Positions 6,983 to 13,539 are shown, counted from the stretch's first letter. The stretch: 17,794 nucleotides of DNA from Firmicutes bacterium CAG:882 (GCA_000435595.1 FR895434.1:17754-35547), one strand, 5' to 3'. Made by a program: numbers and translations. Notes: generated by a model not told the origin, from the sequence alone.

Positions 6983-7246
6983 CTAAAAACGGGAGCTGAA
7001 TGCACTTTTGAGTGCATAGATAACAGTGAAGCCAAGTGACAAACCCGCGGTTATGTACACAACAGGCATCATACAGTCAATGATTACATTGCTGTATGTA
7101 AACATCTGCGTCGGATCGAAGTTAATGTGAATTGTGCTTGATGCTGAAGTTTCACCTTCACGCATAATCGGCACACCGGAAACAACAGAACCAACAGCAG
7201 TCTTTGCTGCACTAAGGGCAGTCACAGCTGCATTAACAAATGACAT
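6983..7246 (-). CDS. Candidate major coat protein (pVIII-like)
   Basis: An 87-residue protein. Residues 1-25 are Ala/Val-rich and amphipathic and could act as a leader; the middle (about 29-53) is polar, and a hydrophobic helix at about 54-79 is followed by the short basic tail KSAFSSRF. Inovirus major coats are small proteins with an acidic or amphipathic N-terminal part, one helix and a basic C terminus, and some (Pf1-type) are made as precursors of about this length. The ribosome site AAGGAGG is very strong and hairpins flank the gene on both sides (7278-7298 and 6928-6960), consistent with special expression. The 43-residue protein at 10000-10131 is the competing candidate. Confidence 0.58.
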   Translation of the reverse strand: MSFVNAAVTALSAAKTAVGSVVSGVPIMREGETSASSTIHINFDPTQMFTYSNVIIDCMMPVVYITAGLSLGFTVIYALKSAFSSRF

Positions 7247-7277
7247 GGCACTACCTCCTTGTAAAAATATTATTTAT

Positions 7278-7298
7278 TTAAATCTGCGCAAGATTTAA
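7278..7298 (-). terminator. Weak intergenic terminator or attenuator
   Basis: On the minus strand TTAAATCT, a 5-base loop and AGATTTAA form an 8-bp AT-rich stem, then an A/T-rich run ending in five T residues near 7265. It lies between the 130-residue gene and the 87-residue coat candidate. The stem is weak, so partial termination or mRNA processing is as likely as full termination. Confidence 0.4.
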
Positions 7299-7306
7299 CA
7301 AAGTAA

Positions 7307-7699
7307 CTACCACCGGAATTTATTTGCAAATCCGGACAAAATAGAAGAAGCACTGAAACCTCCGGAATTAGGTACTATCTTATTAAATAAGACAGTAAGC
7401 ATATATGCCACAATCTTATATATAGATAAGCAAATACCTATTAAAATAAATAAGTAAAGAAAATAAAACAAATCGGTCGGCATAAGATACTTTATAGCAG
7501 CTACAGCCTGAACAACCGGAAGAGAAGCACCACCTTGAACGGCTTCAATGTCAAGATTTTTCATATTAATAATTGTTGTATCTACATACTCAAGACCATT
7601 AACGAGTCCGCTAAGTGCTGAGAAAACTGCGGTAGTAACATCGCTCACACATTGAACTATTCCGGAGATTGCATCTCCTATCGCTGTAAAAGGATTCAT
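7307..7699 (-). CDS. Membrane protein, candidate pVI-like minor coat
   Basis: A 130-residue protein placed directly downstream of the 730-residue pIII-like gene, the same relative position as gene VI in Ff phages. Residues 1-70 are Ala/Val/Gly-rich and moderately hydrophobic, with amphipathic helices; residues about 76-106 form a long hydrophobic region (FYFLYLFILIGICLSIYKIV and onward) and the tail ends in NKFRW. GGAGG precedes the ATG. A role in capping the filament with the pIII-like protein is inference from position and character; there is no sequence motif to confirm it. Confidence 0.6.
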   Translation of the reverse strand: MNPFTAIGDAISGIVQCVSDVTTAVFSALSGLVNGLEYVDTTIINMKNLDIEAVQGGASLPVVQAVAAIKYLMPTDLFYFLYLFILIGICLSIYKIVAYMLTVLFNKIVPNSGGFSASSILSGFANKFRW

Positions 7700-7715
7700 A
7701 TTAAAATACCTCCTA

Positions 7716-9908
7716 TCATAATCTATCTGTATAATGCCTGATCAGCCTGATTACCGAAAAAACAAGTATGATTCTGACCAAAGCAAAAAGAAAATCATAA
7801 AGTGATATATTTAAAAGTCCTCCGGTAATATTAACGGATTTAATCAAGTTAAGACCTCGGATCATATCATTGTTAATAAAATAAGGATAAGCCGTCACAC
7901 TATGAATAGTGAAAAGCAGTTCAAGGCAATGACAAAAAATCATAATGATTTTGAAAAGGATAAGAAAAAGCAGATATAGTATATTAAAAAAACCAAGATT
8001 AAAATTATCTTGATCTTCAGGTATTTGTTCTGCTGGTGCAATAGATACAGAAATAGATTTATCACCTGCAATAGCTGAGGAAATTGCTCCGGCAATAGCA
8101 GCACTGTCCTCAGCAATATCATCCACTCGCTCATTGACACCGCCGATAACACCATTCTTTTCAAGTGCACCATTAAGAGCATCTACAAGCTCATTGACCT
8201 TTTCAACAGTCAAAGCACCATTATTCGCCACGTCTTGAATAATAGGTAGGTTATTATCAACAGCCATATTCATATTAGATAATTTTTCCTTTATAAAAGA
8301 CAAATCTCCGGTAAGATTAGATAAAATAGAGCCAGGCAAGGAAAGAATAGCGTTCAAAATTTTTTGCAAAATTGAAAGAATTGAATCAGTTAGTTCGGAA
8401 TCTCCTGAAGCAGTAGAATCATTTGCGTTTTCTAATGCTTTAGTGTATTCTTTCTGAGCTGCATCAATAGCAGAATCAAGTTCATCAGATGATGCATTTT
8501 CAATATTCTTAACAATATTGTCATAAGTAGTAACATCCGGAATGTAAATATCTGAATCAGCAGATGAAGCAAAATCTGAAGATCCATAAATTAAATTATC
8601 TTCTATTTCATCCTCATAAGAGATACTGTCATCATAATTTGCAACAGAAGAGAAATATTTAGTCATATCAAAATCAACAACGTAATAAAAGACAGCCTTA
8701 CTGTTTAAGTCAATATAATCCTCAAAAGGAACACCAATAAAGCTAAAAGCATTACTTTGTTTCGCGTTATTAAATACAACATTTCCGGTGCTTGAACTAT
8801 AAGAAGCAATAGCAAAATAGTCAATGGTTGTATAATTTCCGGAAGTATCTGTTTTTTTAATAATACCGTTGTCATTAACAAGACAATAGCCGCTCAAATC
8901 TTCAGTGAATGCAATATTCAATGAGCTAGGTACTGCATTCTTAAAAAAAACATTGATAATCATCAAATAAGAAGTAGGGAGCGTATATCCCCCACGATTC
9001 AAAACAAAATCAATGTATCCATCAGACAGAGAAGACATTTTTTTAGCAGCAGTAGAGGCCATATCACCTAAATTATAAACGTCAAAAAAATTATGTGATA
9101 AAAGTAATAGTTGTGTTGATAATTTATCCTTAATTGCTGACTGCTCTAAAAAAGTAGAATCTACAGGAGAAGCTAGTGCAATTCGAGCATTAGCAACAAA
9201 GACTTTATTTTTTGCGATTTCCTTAGTCTTAACATTCATCCAATTCACAACCATCTTCTTCAAAAACTCAACAAGATTCAGAGTATAAGTCTGAATAGCT
9301 GCATCTGAAGCTTCTTTATCAATTAACTGAATAGTCCCATCACCAAGCGAAAAAGTAAGTTTATGCTCATTAATAATTTCTTCAAGATTACACTCAAAAA
9401 CAATACCATATTTGACTCCGACATAAGTTTCAACCATTCTCAAATGGCCATCAACAACCTCGGAATTAACAGAACCAACAACTTCACCATTTAATTTATA
9501 AGAATATTGACTATTAAAATCACTACCATTAAAAAGTAAATCACGATCAAAAAGATTAACAAGCGCATTTATTAAACAATTACACATCTGATTAGCGGTT
9601 GACTGCTCAACACCATTAGAAACAAGATCAGAGGGCAAATTAGAAAACATAGAATAAACCTGAGTGCTAAAATCAGAAGTACCACTTACATAACTTAAAA
9701 ATTGCTCATAATATGATTGTCCGGCTGACGAGCTGGAAGAGAAGAAGCCGAGGCTTGAAAGTATTCCGACAAATACTTCCCATCCTTCAATAACACCTGC
9801 CGAAGCCTGCACCTCAACCGGGCGCACAATAGCAACACTGACAGATGTGAATGTCAATGAAAAAACGAGAACATATATAATTACACGTCGTAATGCTGCC
9901 TTTTTCAT
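7716..9908 (-). CDS. pIII-like adsorption/tip protein, secreted and membrane-anchored
   Basis: A 730-residue protein with a clear signal peptide (MKKAALRR, hydrophobic core, cleavage after ASA at 35-37) and two C-terminal hydrophobic segments (about 639-665 and 704-722, then a basic RLIRHYTDRL end). The large extracytoplasmic region has no recognised domain. Its distal part (roughly 480-620) is helical, with heptad-like stretches (ILQKILNAILSL, VEKVNELVDALNGALEK) that could form a stalk. This is the size order and topology expected of the filamentous-phage pIII: host-receptor binding outside, anchoring and release at the C terminus. The body from about 7730 to 9720 is visibly more AT-rich than the first 60 codons and than neighbouring genes, suggesting exchange of the receptor-binding part. 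AAGGAG precedes the ATG. Confidence 0.72.
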   Translation of the reverse strand: MKKAALRRVIIYVLVFSLTFTSVSVAIVRPVEVQASAGVIEGWEVFVGILSSLGFFSSSSSAGQSYYEQFLSYVSGTSDFSTQVYSMFSNLPSDLVSNGVEQSTANQMCNCLINALVNLFDRDLLFNGSDFNSQYSYKLNGEVVGSVNSEVVDGHLRMVETYVGVKYGIVFECNLEEIINEHKLTFSLGDGTIQLIDKEASDAAIQTYTLNLVEFLKKMVVNWMNVKTKEIAKNKVFVANARIALASPVDSTFLEQSAIKDKLSTQLLLLSHNFFDVYNLGDMASTAAKKMSSLSDGYIDFVLNRGGYTLPTSYLMIINVFFKNAVPSSLNIAFTEDLSGYCLVNDNGIIKKTDTSGNYTTIDYFAIASYSSSTGNVVFNNAKQSNAFSFIGVPFEDYIDLNSKAVFYYVVDFDMTKYFSSVANYDDSISYEDEIEDNLIYGSSDFASSADSDIYIPDVTTYDNIVKNIENASSDELDSAIDAAQKEYTKALENANDSTASGDSELTDSILSILQKILNAILSLPGSILSNLTGDLSFIKEKLSNMNMAVDNNLPIIQDVANNGALTVEKVNELVDALNGALEKNGVIGGVNERVDDIAEDSAAIAGAISSAIAGDKSISVSIAPAEQIPEDQDNFNLGFFNILYLLFLILFKIIMIFCHCLELLFTIHSVTAYPYFINNDMIRGLNLIKSVNITGGLLNISLYDFLFALVRIILVFSVIRLIRHYTDRL

Positions 9909-9928
9909 GCTTAAGCTCCTTCCAGAAT

Positions 9929-9978
9929 AAAAAACAGATACCGGGAATCAGACATCAAATCTATTCTCGATATCTGTT
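9929..9978 (-). terminator. Internal rho-independent terminator of the phage operon
   Basis: On the minus strand AACAGATA (9971-9978) and CGAGAAT (9963-9969) pair with 9933-9940 and 9942-9948, giving a 15-bp stem with one mismatch and a 14-base loop, followed by TTTTTT. It lies between the ssDNA-binding block and the pIII-like gene. I see no new promoter between it and the ATG at 9908, so downstream genes would depend on read-through. Ff phages have a terminator in the corresponding place. Confidence 0.8.
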
Positions 9979-9999
9979 CGTCATCCTTCAAACAATATC

Positions 10000-10131
10000 T
10001 TAAAATTCTCCGGTGTACTTTTCTGACACCGCTTTCACCTTCGCCGACTTGCGATACTTACGCTCACGGATTACACTCCGGACGCAAACGACAAAAGAGA
10101 AAATAATCATTATTAATAAAACAAGAGACAT
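10000..10131 (-). CDS. 43-residue membrane protein, candidate coat protein
   Basis: A 43-residue protein with a hydrophobic span at about residues 2-17 (SLVLLIMIIFSFVVCV) followed by a strongly basic region (RSVIRERKYRKSAKVK) and a short end. The ATG at 10131 has AAGGAGG five bases upstream. It is the only gene between the candidate ssDNA-binding protein and the internal terminator, the slot held in Ff phages by the small coat genes VII, IX and VIII. There is no signal peptide or acidic N terminus, so the fit to a major coat is incomplete; a pVII/pIX-like minor coat is an alternative. Confidence 0.6.
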   Translation of the reverse strand: MSLVLLIMIIFSFVVCVRSVIRERKYRKSAKVKAVSEKYTGEF

Positions 10132-10149
10132 TTAATCCTCCTTGTTATA

Positions 10150-10178
10150 GGGAAGTGCAGCACGATGACTGCACTCCC
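10150..10178 (-). other. Hairpin upstream of the 43-residue gene
   Basis: GGGA-GTGCAG (10150-10160, one bulged A) pairs with CTGCAC-TCCC (10169-10178). On the minus strand it follows the ssDNA-binding gene and lies seven bases before the ribosome site of the 43-residue gene. There is no T-run. It may be a processing or stabilising element that sets the relative expression of these two genes. Confidence 0.45.
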
Positions 10179-10219
10179 AATGATGAAAGATTTATATATG
10201 CGCCATAAGCGTATATACC

Positions 10220-10567
10220 TTATTTACCTGCAGATGCAGGTGTAACAGTGAGCTTAAGAACAGCAGCCTGAGGAACAAACTCAGTAGCTGTAAGCTGAAG
10301 CTTACCCTTGCTGTCAGGTCTCATAACATAAGTGACCTCTGCAATACAAGGAACCTTAATATCCGGATTTAATCTGAGAAACTTCTCTTCAAGAGCCATC
10401 TTAGCCGGCTTGATTCCCTTGCTGTTAGCTCCGCCGTCGATAACGTCAAGCGCAGCGTTCGGATAGTACCAGCAGGTTACACCGGAATTTGTCTGTCCGG
10501 TTGTCTCGTCCTTGACCTCGTAATGGTCGATCGATAAAACTAAAACGTCCTCAGTGATTTTCTTCAT
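10220..10567 (-). CDS. Candidate single-stranded DNA-binding protein (gV-like)
   Basis: A 115-residue protein with no signal or membrane span and alternating beta-type segments: EDVLVLSIDHYEV (6-18), GVTCWYYP (29-36), CIAEVTYVMRPDSKGKLQL (74-92) and ATEFVPQAAVLKLTV. This pattern and size suit the OB-fold ssDNA-binding proteins (gene V type) that coat the plus strand of filamentous phages before extrusion. Aromatic and basic residues in the WYYP and MRPDSKGK turns could contact DNA. AAGGAAA precedes the ATG. Position early in the operon, upstream of the terminator, is the Ff gene V position. No diagnostic motif is seen, so the call rests on length, fold pattern and context. Confidence 0.5.
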   Translation of the reverse strand: MKKITEDVLVLSIDHYEVKDETTGQTNSGVTCWYYPNAALDVIDGGANSKGIKPAKMALEEKFLRLNPDIKVPCIAEVTYVMRPDSKGKLQLTATEFVPQAAVLKLTVTPASAGK

Positions 10568-10597
10568 AGTATTTTTCCTTTCTGGCTATTAATAAGG

Positions 10598-10615
10598 CAG
10601 CCGCGCCACCGGCTG
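10598..10615 (-). other. GC-rich hairpin upstream of the ssDNA-binding gene
   Basis: CAGCCG (10598-10603) and CGGCTG (10610-10615) form a 6-bp GC-rich stem with a 6-base loop in the 75-base gap between the 64-residue gene and the candidate ssDNA-binding gene. No long T-run follows on the minus strand. It could be a processing site or weak attenuator. Confidence 0.35.
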
Positions 10616-10642
10616 TCAAGCAAGAGCACTATGCTCATACTT

Positions 10643-10837
10643 TCATTCTTTATGATAAGTAACATAATGACCATGATCATCATAATAACCTTCACCATTC
10701 TGAACATCTACAGAATGTGAATCAAAATCAGCATCAGTACCTGTTTCCCAATCAACAACAGGCTCACCTTTGAAATTATAATGTCCACCGTAAGAGCCAA
10801 AATCAAAACAAGTATTAGGTTCACCTAATAAATTCAT
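10643..10837 (-). CDS. Small acidic His/Gly/Tyr-rich protein, unknown
   Basis: A 64-residue protein from the ATG at 10837, which has GGAGGT seven bases upstream; the frame can be extended nine codons to 10864 but that start has no such site. The sequence is acidic and rich in Gly, His, Tyr and Asp, with GYYDDHGHYVTYHKE at its end, and contains no hydrophobic span. It is one of three unrecognised genes at the front of the leftward operon. It could bind metal through the clustered histidines and aspartates, but nothing proves it. Confidence 0.55.
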   Translation of the reverse strand: MNLLGEPNTCFDFGSYGGHYNFKGEPVVDWETGTDADFDSHSVDVQNGEGYYDDHGHYVTYHKE

Positions 10838-10878
10838 ACACAATACCTCCGAAATAATCATCAATCAGAATAAGCACC

Positions 10879-11277
10879 TCACCGTGTCCATACATGAACA
10901 TCATACTGATTAGTAATCCTCACATAACCGGATAACGACATCACATAAGAAATCAAAAACTCATCGACCATATCAAGAAGGGCAGCACAGTTATCTGCTA
11001 TGAACACTCTGTCATCATACGGCACAAAATCGTAATTCCAAAATTCGCTCAAATACAAATTTGATACAAAGCTGTAAAGTGTAACAAGGCTTGCAACATC
11101 ATTATCATATCTGCAGAAAAATTCATGATGAAGTATTTTCTTCGTTTGCTCATACGGAAAGCAGGTCCGGCTAAGCACTTCAGAAAGAATGTATTCTCTT
11201 ATAACATCATCCGGAATCAGGCTGTCAATTTTGTCTTTGTAAGGTACATAGAGGAGTAAAAATTCTTTAATATCCAT
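10879..11277 (-). CDS. Hypothetical early protein
   Basis: A 132-residue soluble protein of unrecognised family. It is helical and rich in Tyr, Phe, Leu and Asp, with no signal peptide and no convincing membrane span. GGAGG precedes the ATG, which lies two bases past the stop of the gene upstream. It resembles its upstream neighbour in general character (acidic, helical, about the same size), though I see no clear sequence repeat between them. As the second gene after the main promoter it is probably made early and strongly, which would suit a regulator or a host-interaction protein. Confidence 0.62.
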   Translation of the reverse strand: MDIKEFLLLYVPYKDKIDSLIPDDVIREYILSEVLSRTCFPYEQTKKILHHEFFCRYDNDVASLVTLYSFVSNLYLSEFWNYDFVPYDDRVFIADNCAALLDMVDEFLISYVMSLSGYVRITNQYDVHVWTR

Positions 11278-11279
11278 GT

Positions 11280-11651
11280 CTATGCCTCCTTAACAAGAAA
11301 AACCGAACCGCCTTCTTCATCCTCACGAGTTACATAACCGAGTGAACGGCAAAAGTGATTTGCTAAGCGACAAGCGAAAAAGTTTTCGAATTCACTTAAA
11401 TAACGCTTGAAATCATCATCACAGGTAATAACCTGAGAGAGATTCGAGAAAGAAACATATAAAGCAGCATTCCGTTCGGATGGCTCCATTTTTTTATAAT
11501 AAACAGTATCAGTCAGCTTCTCCGCTATAAAATAAGACCGACTCGACCTAAAGTATGGGATATATGAGCTGATTAAAATTTCCCTTGCATCAGCATCAGG
11601 AAAAAACTCCGCCAACTGTTCCTCAATTTCCTTTTTTTCTAAATCTTCCAT
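11280..11651 (-). CDS. Hypothetical early protein, first gene of leftward operon
   Basis: A 123-residue soluble protein, acidic at the N terminus (MEDLEKKEIEEQLAEFFPDA), helical, with no recognised motif. The ATG at 11651 is preferred because AGGAGG lies eight bases upstream; the GTG one codon earlier is less likely. It is the first clear gene after the leftward promoter at 11816-11844, with an untranslated or cryptic leader of about 155 bases. Early position suggests a role in switching on replication or in blocking host functions, which is inference only. Confidence 0.62.
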   Translation of the reverse strand: MEDLEKKEIEEQLAEFFPDADAREILISSYIPYFRSSRSYFIAEKLTDTVYYKKMEPSERNAALYVSFSNLSQVITCDDDFKRYLSEFENFFACRLANHFCRSLGYVTREDEEGGSVFLVKEA

Positions 11652-11815
11652 CACAAAGACCTCCTAAAAAATAATCGTTGATACCACACCCGGAACCAAC
11701 GACACAAGCAAAAGGAGAAAACTTAATGTGATTAAATCAGGCTTGTTATCGCCGTCCGAGGTGTGATATACTGAAAAGTAAAATAAAAATAAATAAATAA
11801 TTAACTTACAATGAA

Positions 11816-11844
11816 AGTATAGCGTAATAAATTACGACTGTCAA
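11816..11844 (-). promoter_or_regulatory. Main leftward prophage promoter
   Basis: Read on the minus strand, a perfect -35 TTGACA (11839-11844) and -10 TATACT (11816-11821) are separated by exactly 17 bases. The spacer contains the repressor-type palindrome at 11823-11836. It points into the operon ending at 377 and no equally good promoter was noticed further downstream. Confidence 0.85.
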
Positions 11845-11868
11845 TACTTTTATCGTAAATATTTACGA
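11823..11868. promoter_or_regulatory. Two repressor operators, CGTAA-N4-TTACG
   Basis: Operator 1 is CGTAATAAATTACG at 11823-11836, inside the spacer of the leftward promoter. Operator 2 is the perfect palindrome TCGTAAATATTTACGA at 11853-11868, just before the ribosome site of the XRE gene. Both share arms and spacing, and their centres are 31 bp apart, about three helical turns, so bound dimers would face the same side and could cooperate. The XRE protein encoded next to them is the obvious ligand. Confidence 0.8.
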
Positions 11869-11878
11869 AAGGAGTATA

Positions 11879-12220
11879 ATGAGCGAGAGATTTATTGAAA
11901 ATCTGAACAAACTTTTAAAACAAAATGGAATAACTAAAACAGAATTATCGCGAAAAATAGGAATTACAGAAGGATCAATTCGTTCATGGGAGAGAGGGAC
12001 TGAACCAACTGTCGACAAGGTAATTAAAATATCGGAATATTTTACGATTCCAATAGCTGAATTGCTCGGATTACAACAACACTATCAGAATGACGATGAA
12101 TTATTAGAGTACTTCCACAGGCTCCCGGAGCGTGAACAGATCAAATGGATCGGCAAGCTCGAGGAAGCTGCTAAAGAATACTCTGAGCCACAACAAACAA
12201 AACAGGACAAAATATCATAA
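11879..12220 (+). CDS. XRE-family transcriptional repressor (prophage switch)
   Basis: A 113-residue DNA-binding protein with an N-terminal HTH_3/XRE domain at about residues 6-61: LLKQNGITKTELSRKIG, then the recognition-helix region GSIRSWERGTEPT, then VDKVIKISEYFTIPIAELLG. The C-terminal ~45 residues (DELLEYFHRLPEREQIKWIGKLEE) form helices that may dimerise. There is no LexA-like protease domain, so induction would not go through RecA-stimulated self-cleavage. GGAG lies at the ATG, and the palindrome at 11853-11868 overlaps its leader, implying autoregulation. It is divergent from the phage operon and directly upstream of two accessory genes. Its role as lysogeny repressor is inference from this layout. 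Confidence 0.87.
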   Translation: MSERFIENLNKLLKQNGITKTELSRKIGITEGSIRSWERGTEPTVDKVIKISEYFTIPIAELLGLQQHYQNDDELLEYFHRLPEREQIKWIGKLEEAAKEYSEPQQTKQDKIS

Positions 12221-12244
12221 ATCTAAACGAATGGAGAAAATCGC

Positions 12245-12868
12245 ATGGATTACATAGATGAGATTATAGAAGATATAGGTTATCAAGGAATAGCAGAAGG
12301 TATAATAATTCTCCTGCTGGCAATAAATGTCGTAATCCTTATAGTACATCTCATAAAAAAAGCTAAATTAAACAGCCTATCTGAAGAAAAATATCTTAAA
12401 AAGTATCTTGCAGGTAAACAGAAAGCACGAGACATAGCACAAAGCTATGCTCAAAAGAACATACTGTCATTTTCTGAACAAGATTTTTATAAGAAAATGT
12501 GTCAGGAACTTGAAGCTTACAATGTGAACATTGTATTTAAAGTAAGCTTAGCAGATATTTTTTATGTGAAATACAAAGATAAGCATTTTGAAACGAACCT
12601 TAAGCAGCTTCTTTCACAAAATGTAGATTTCCTAATAGCAGACTATGATGGCAAGGCATTGACAGCAATAGAGCTTGATGATATGCAGCTTGATATTAAG
12701 CACAAAAATGATATGGAGTTTAAGGACGCGATTTTCATGAACAAAGATATAAAACTCATACATATAACAAAATCAGAGGCCTATGATTTTAAAGAAATCA
12801 AGCAATCAATCCGCGACTACATGGATTTAAGTAAATTCATGGCAAAAGAAGGAAATACAAATGGATAA
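12245..12868 (+). CDS. Membrane-anchored DUF2726 (nuclease-fold) protein
   Basis: A 207-residue protein with an N-terminal transmembrane helix (about residues 18-38) and a cytoplasmic domain at about 74-178 that reads as DUF2726. The sequence LSFSEQDFYKKM, then VFKVSLADIF, then LLSQNVDFLIAD (Asp128), AIELDD (Glu143, Asp145) and finally IKLIHI follows the family pattern, which belongs to the restriction-endonuclease-like (PD-(D/E)XK) fold. The exact catalytic lysine is not evident, so activity is uncertain. It lies 24 bases after the repressor gene and overlaps the next gene by 8 bases. Expression in the lysogen is therefore expected. A role against superinfecting DNA entering at the membrane is an inference from fold, anchor and position. 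Confidence 0.78.
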   Translation: MDYIDEIIEDIGYQGIAEGIIILLLAINVVILIVHLIKKAKLNSLSEEKYLKKYLAGKQKARDIAQSYAQKNILSFSEQDFYKKMCQELEAYNVNIVFKVSLADIFYVKYKDKHFETNLKQLLSQNVDFLIADYDGKALTAIELDDMQLDIKHKNDMEFKDAIFMNKDIKLIHITKSEAYDFKEIKQSIRDYMDLSKFMAKEGNTNG

Positions 12869-13466
12869 AACAAGCACAAGACAAATTATAATTATAAGTA
12901 TTTTGCTCATAGCATTATATGCAGTTATACACACTGATGATTTTGATGGGAAAATAAGTAAACTGTTTGATAAAAAAGACCAAGCAAAAGAAACACAGCA
13001 AAATATAAATACATCATATACTTTTGAAGTAACAACTCCGTTTCAAAAAGAAAAAGCAAGCTCATCCGACAATGAAACGAAGATAAAACATAACAAAGGA
13101 TTTATAAGTGAAAAAATAAACGGTGTGACCTTCAGTAAGCAAATGGATGAAATAGACAGCTATGTAAAAGTTTTACAAGACAGTAAAGATGAAAAGGAAC
13201 TTATTTCAGCGGCTGAAAAAGTTAAAACAATAGATGTACACAAATACTATGTGCCATATAGGGACAGCGTTGCAGAAGCCCTAGAAGAAAAAGCAAATAA
13301 GATTTCAAATGATGAGCTTGAGTATGATATAATTATTTGGTGTAACAATACACTTGTAGATTTATACGATACATTGGAAGCTTGCTTTATAAATTCAGGA
13401 ATCGAATACACACGCAGCGAAGACACACATATTACATACAGATACTACTACACAAGACCGAATTAA
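12861..13466 (+). CDS. Membrane-anchored extracytoplasmic protein, unknown
   Basis: A 201-residue protein with one N-terminal hydrophobic segment (about residues 8-24, IIIISILLIALYAVIH) that acts as a signal anchor or uncleaved signal. The remainder is hydrophilic and Lys/Glu/Asp-rich, with helical stretches (SYVKVLQDSKDEKELISAAEKVK) and a C-terminal part containing two cysteines (WCNNT and ACFINSG), and would lie outside the membrane. The start overlaps the end of the DUF2726 gene, so the two are probably translated together and may work as a pair. I recognise no family. It is the last gene before the tRNA fragment. Confidence 0.65.
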   Translation: MDKTSTRQIIIISILLIALYAVIHTDDFDGKISKLFDKKDQAKETQQNINTSYTFEVTTPFQKEKASSSDNETKIKHNKGFISEKINGVTFSKQMDEIDSYVKVLQDSKDEKELISAAEKVKTIDVHKYYVPYRDSVAEALEEKANKISNDELEYDIIIWCNNTLVDLYDTLEACFINSGIEYTRSEDTHITYRYYYTRPN

Positions 13467-13491
13467 ATTTAGCAATAAGCTAAAGCTTTAA

Positions 13492-13536
13492 TTCATACCC
13501 ATGGTGTCGGGAGTTCGAATCTCTTCCTCGCTACTA
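13492..13536 (+). pseudogene. 3' fragment of a tRNA-Met(CAT) gene (integration scar)
   Basis: Reading back from the end, the fragment has an acceptor 3' strand CCTCGCT with discriminator A and CTA where CCA would be. Before it comes a T-arm GGGAG-TTCGAAT-CTCTT, a five-base variable loop and an anticodon loop TTCATAC giving CAT. The 5' half (acceptor 5' strand, D-arm, 5' anticodon stem) is missing: the bases upstream do not pair. The break near the anticodon loop is where tyrosine recombinases commonly cross over in tRNA genes. No second copy of this segment was found in the window. Confidence 0.75.
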
Positions 13537-13539
13537 ACT

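Larger units (their letters stand above)
226..13466. mobile_element. Integrated filamentous-phage-like (inovirus-like) prophage
   Basis: The block combines a Zot/pI-type ATPase, a rolling-circle-type replication initiator, a candidate ssDNA-binding protein, about ten very small secreted or single-membrane-span proteins, a large signal-peptide protein anchored at its C terminus, an XRE repressor and a tyrosine recombinase. That gene set is what is known of inoviruses, and no tailed-phage gene (terminase, portal, capsid, tail, holin/endolysin) is visible. Nearly all structural genes lie on one leftward operon, with overlapping or nearly touching ends. The absence of a secretin suits a host with one membrane. 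The limits given are those of the recognisable genes plus the leftward terminator; the true attachment sites are uncertain. An alternative is an inovirus-derived satellite or a plasmid-like element that retains an assembly ATPase. Confidence 0.72.
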
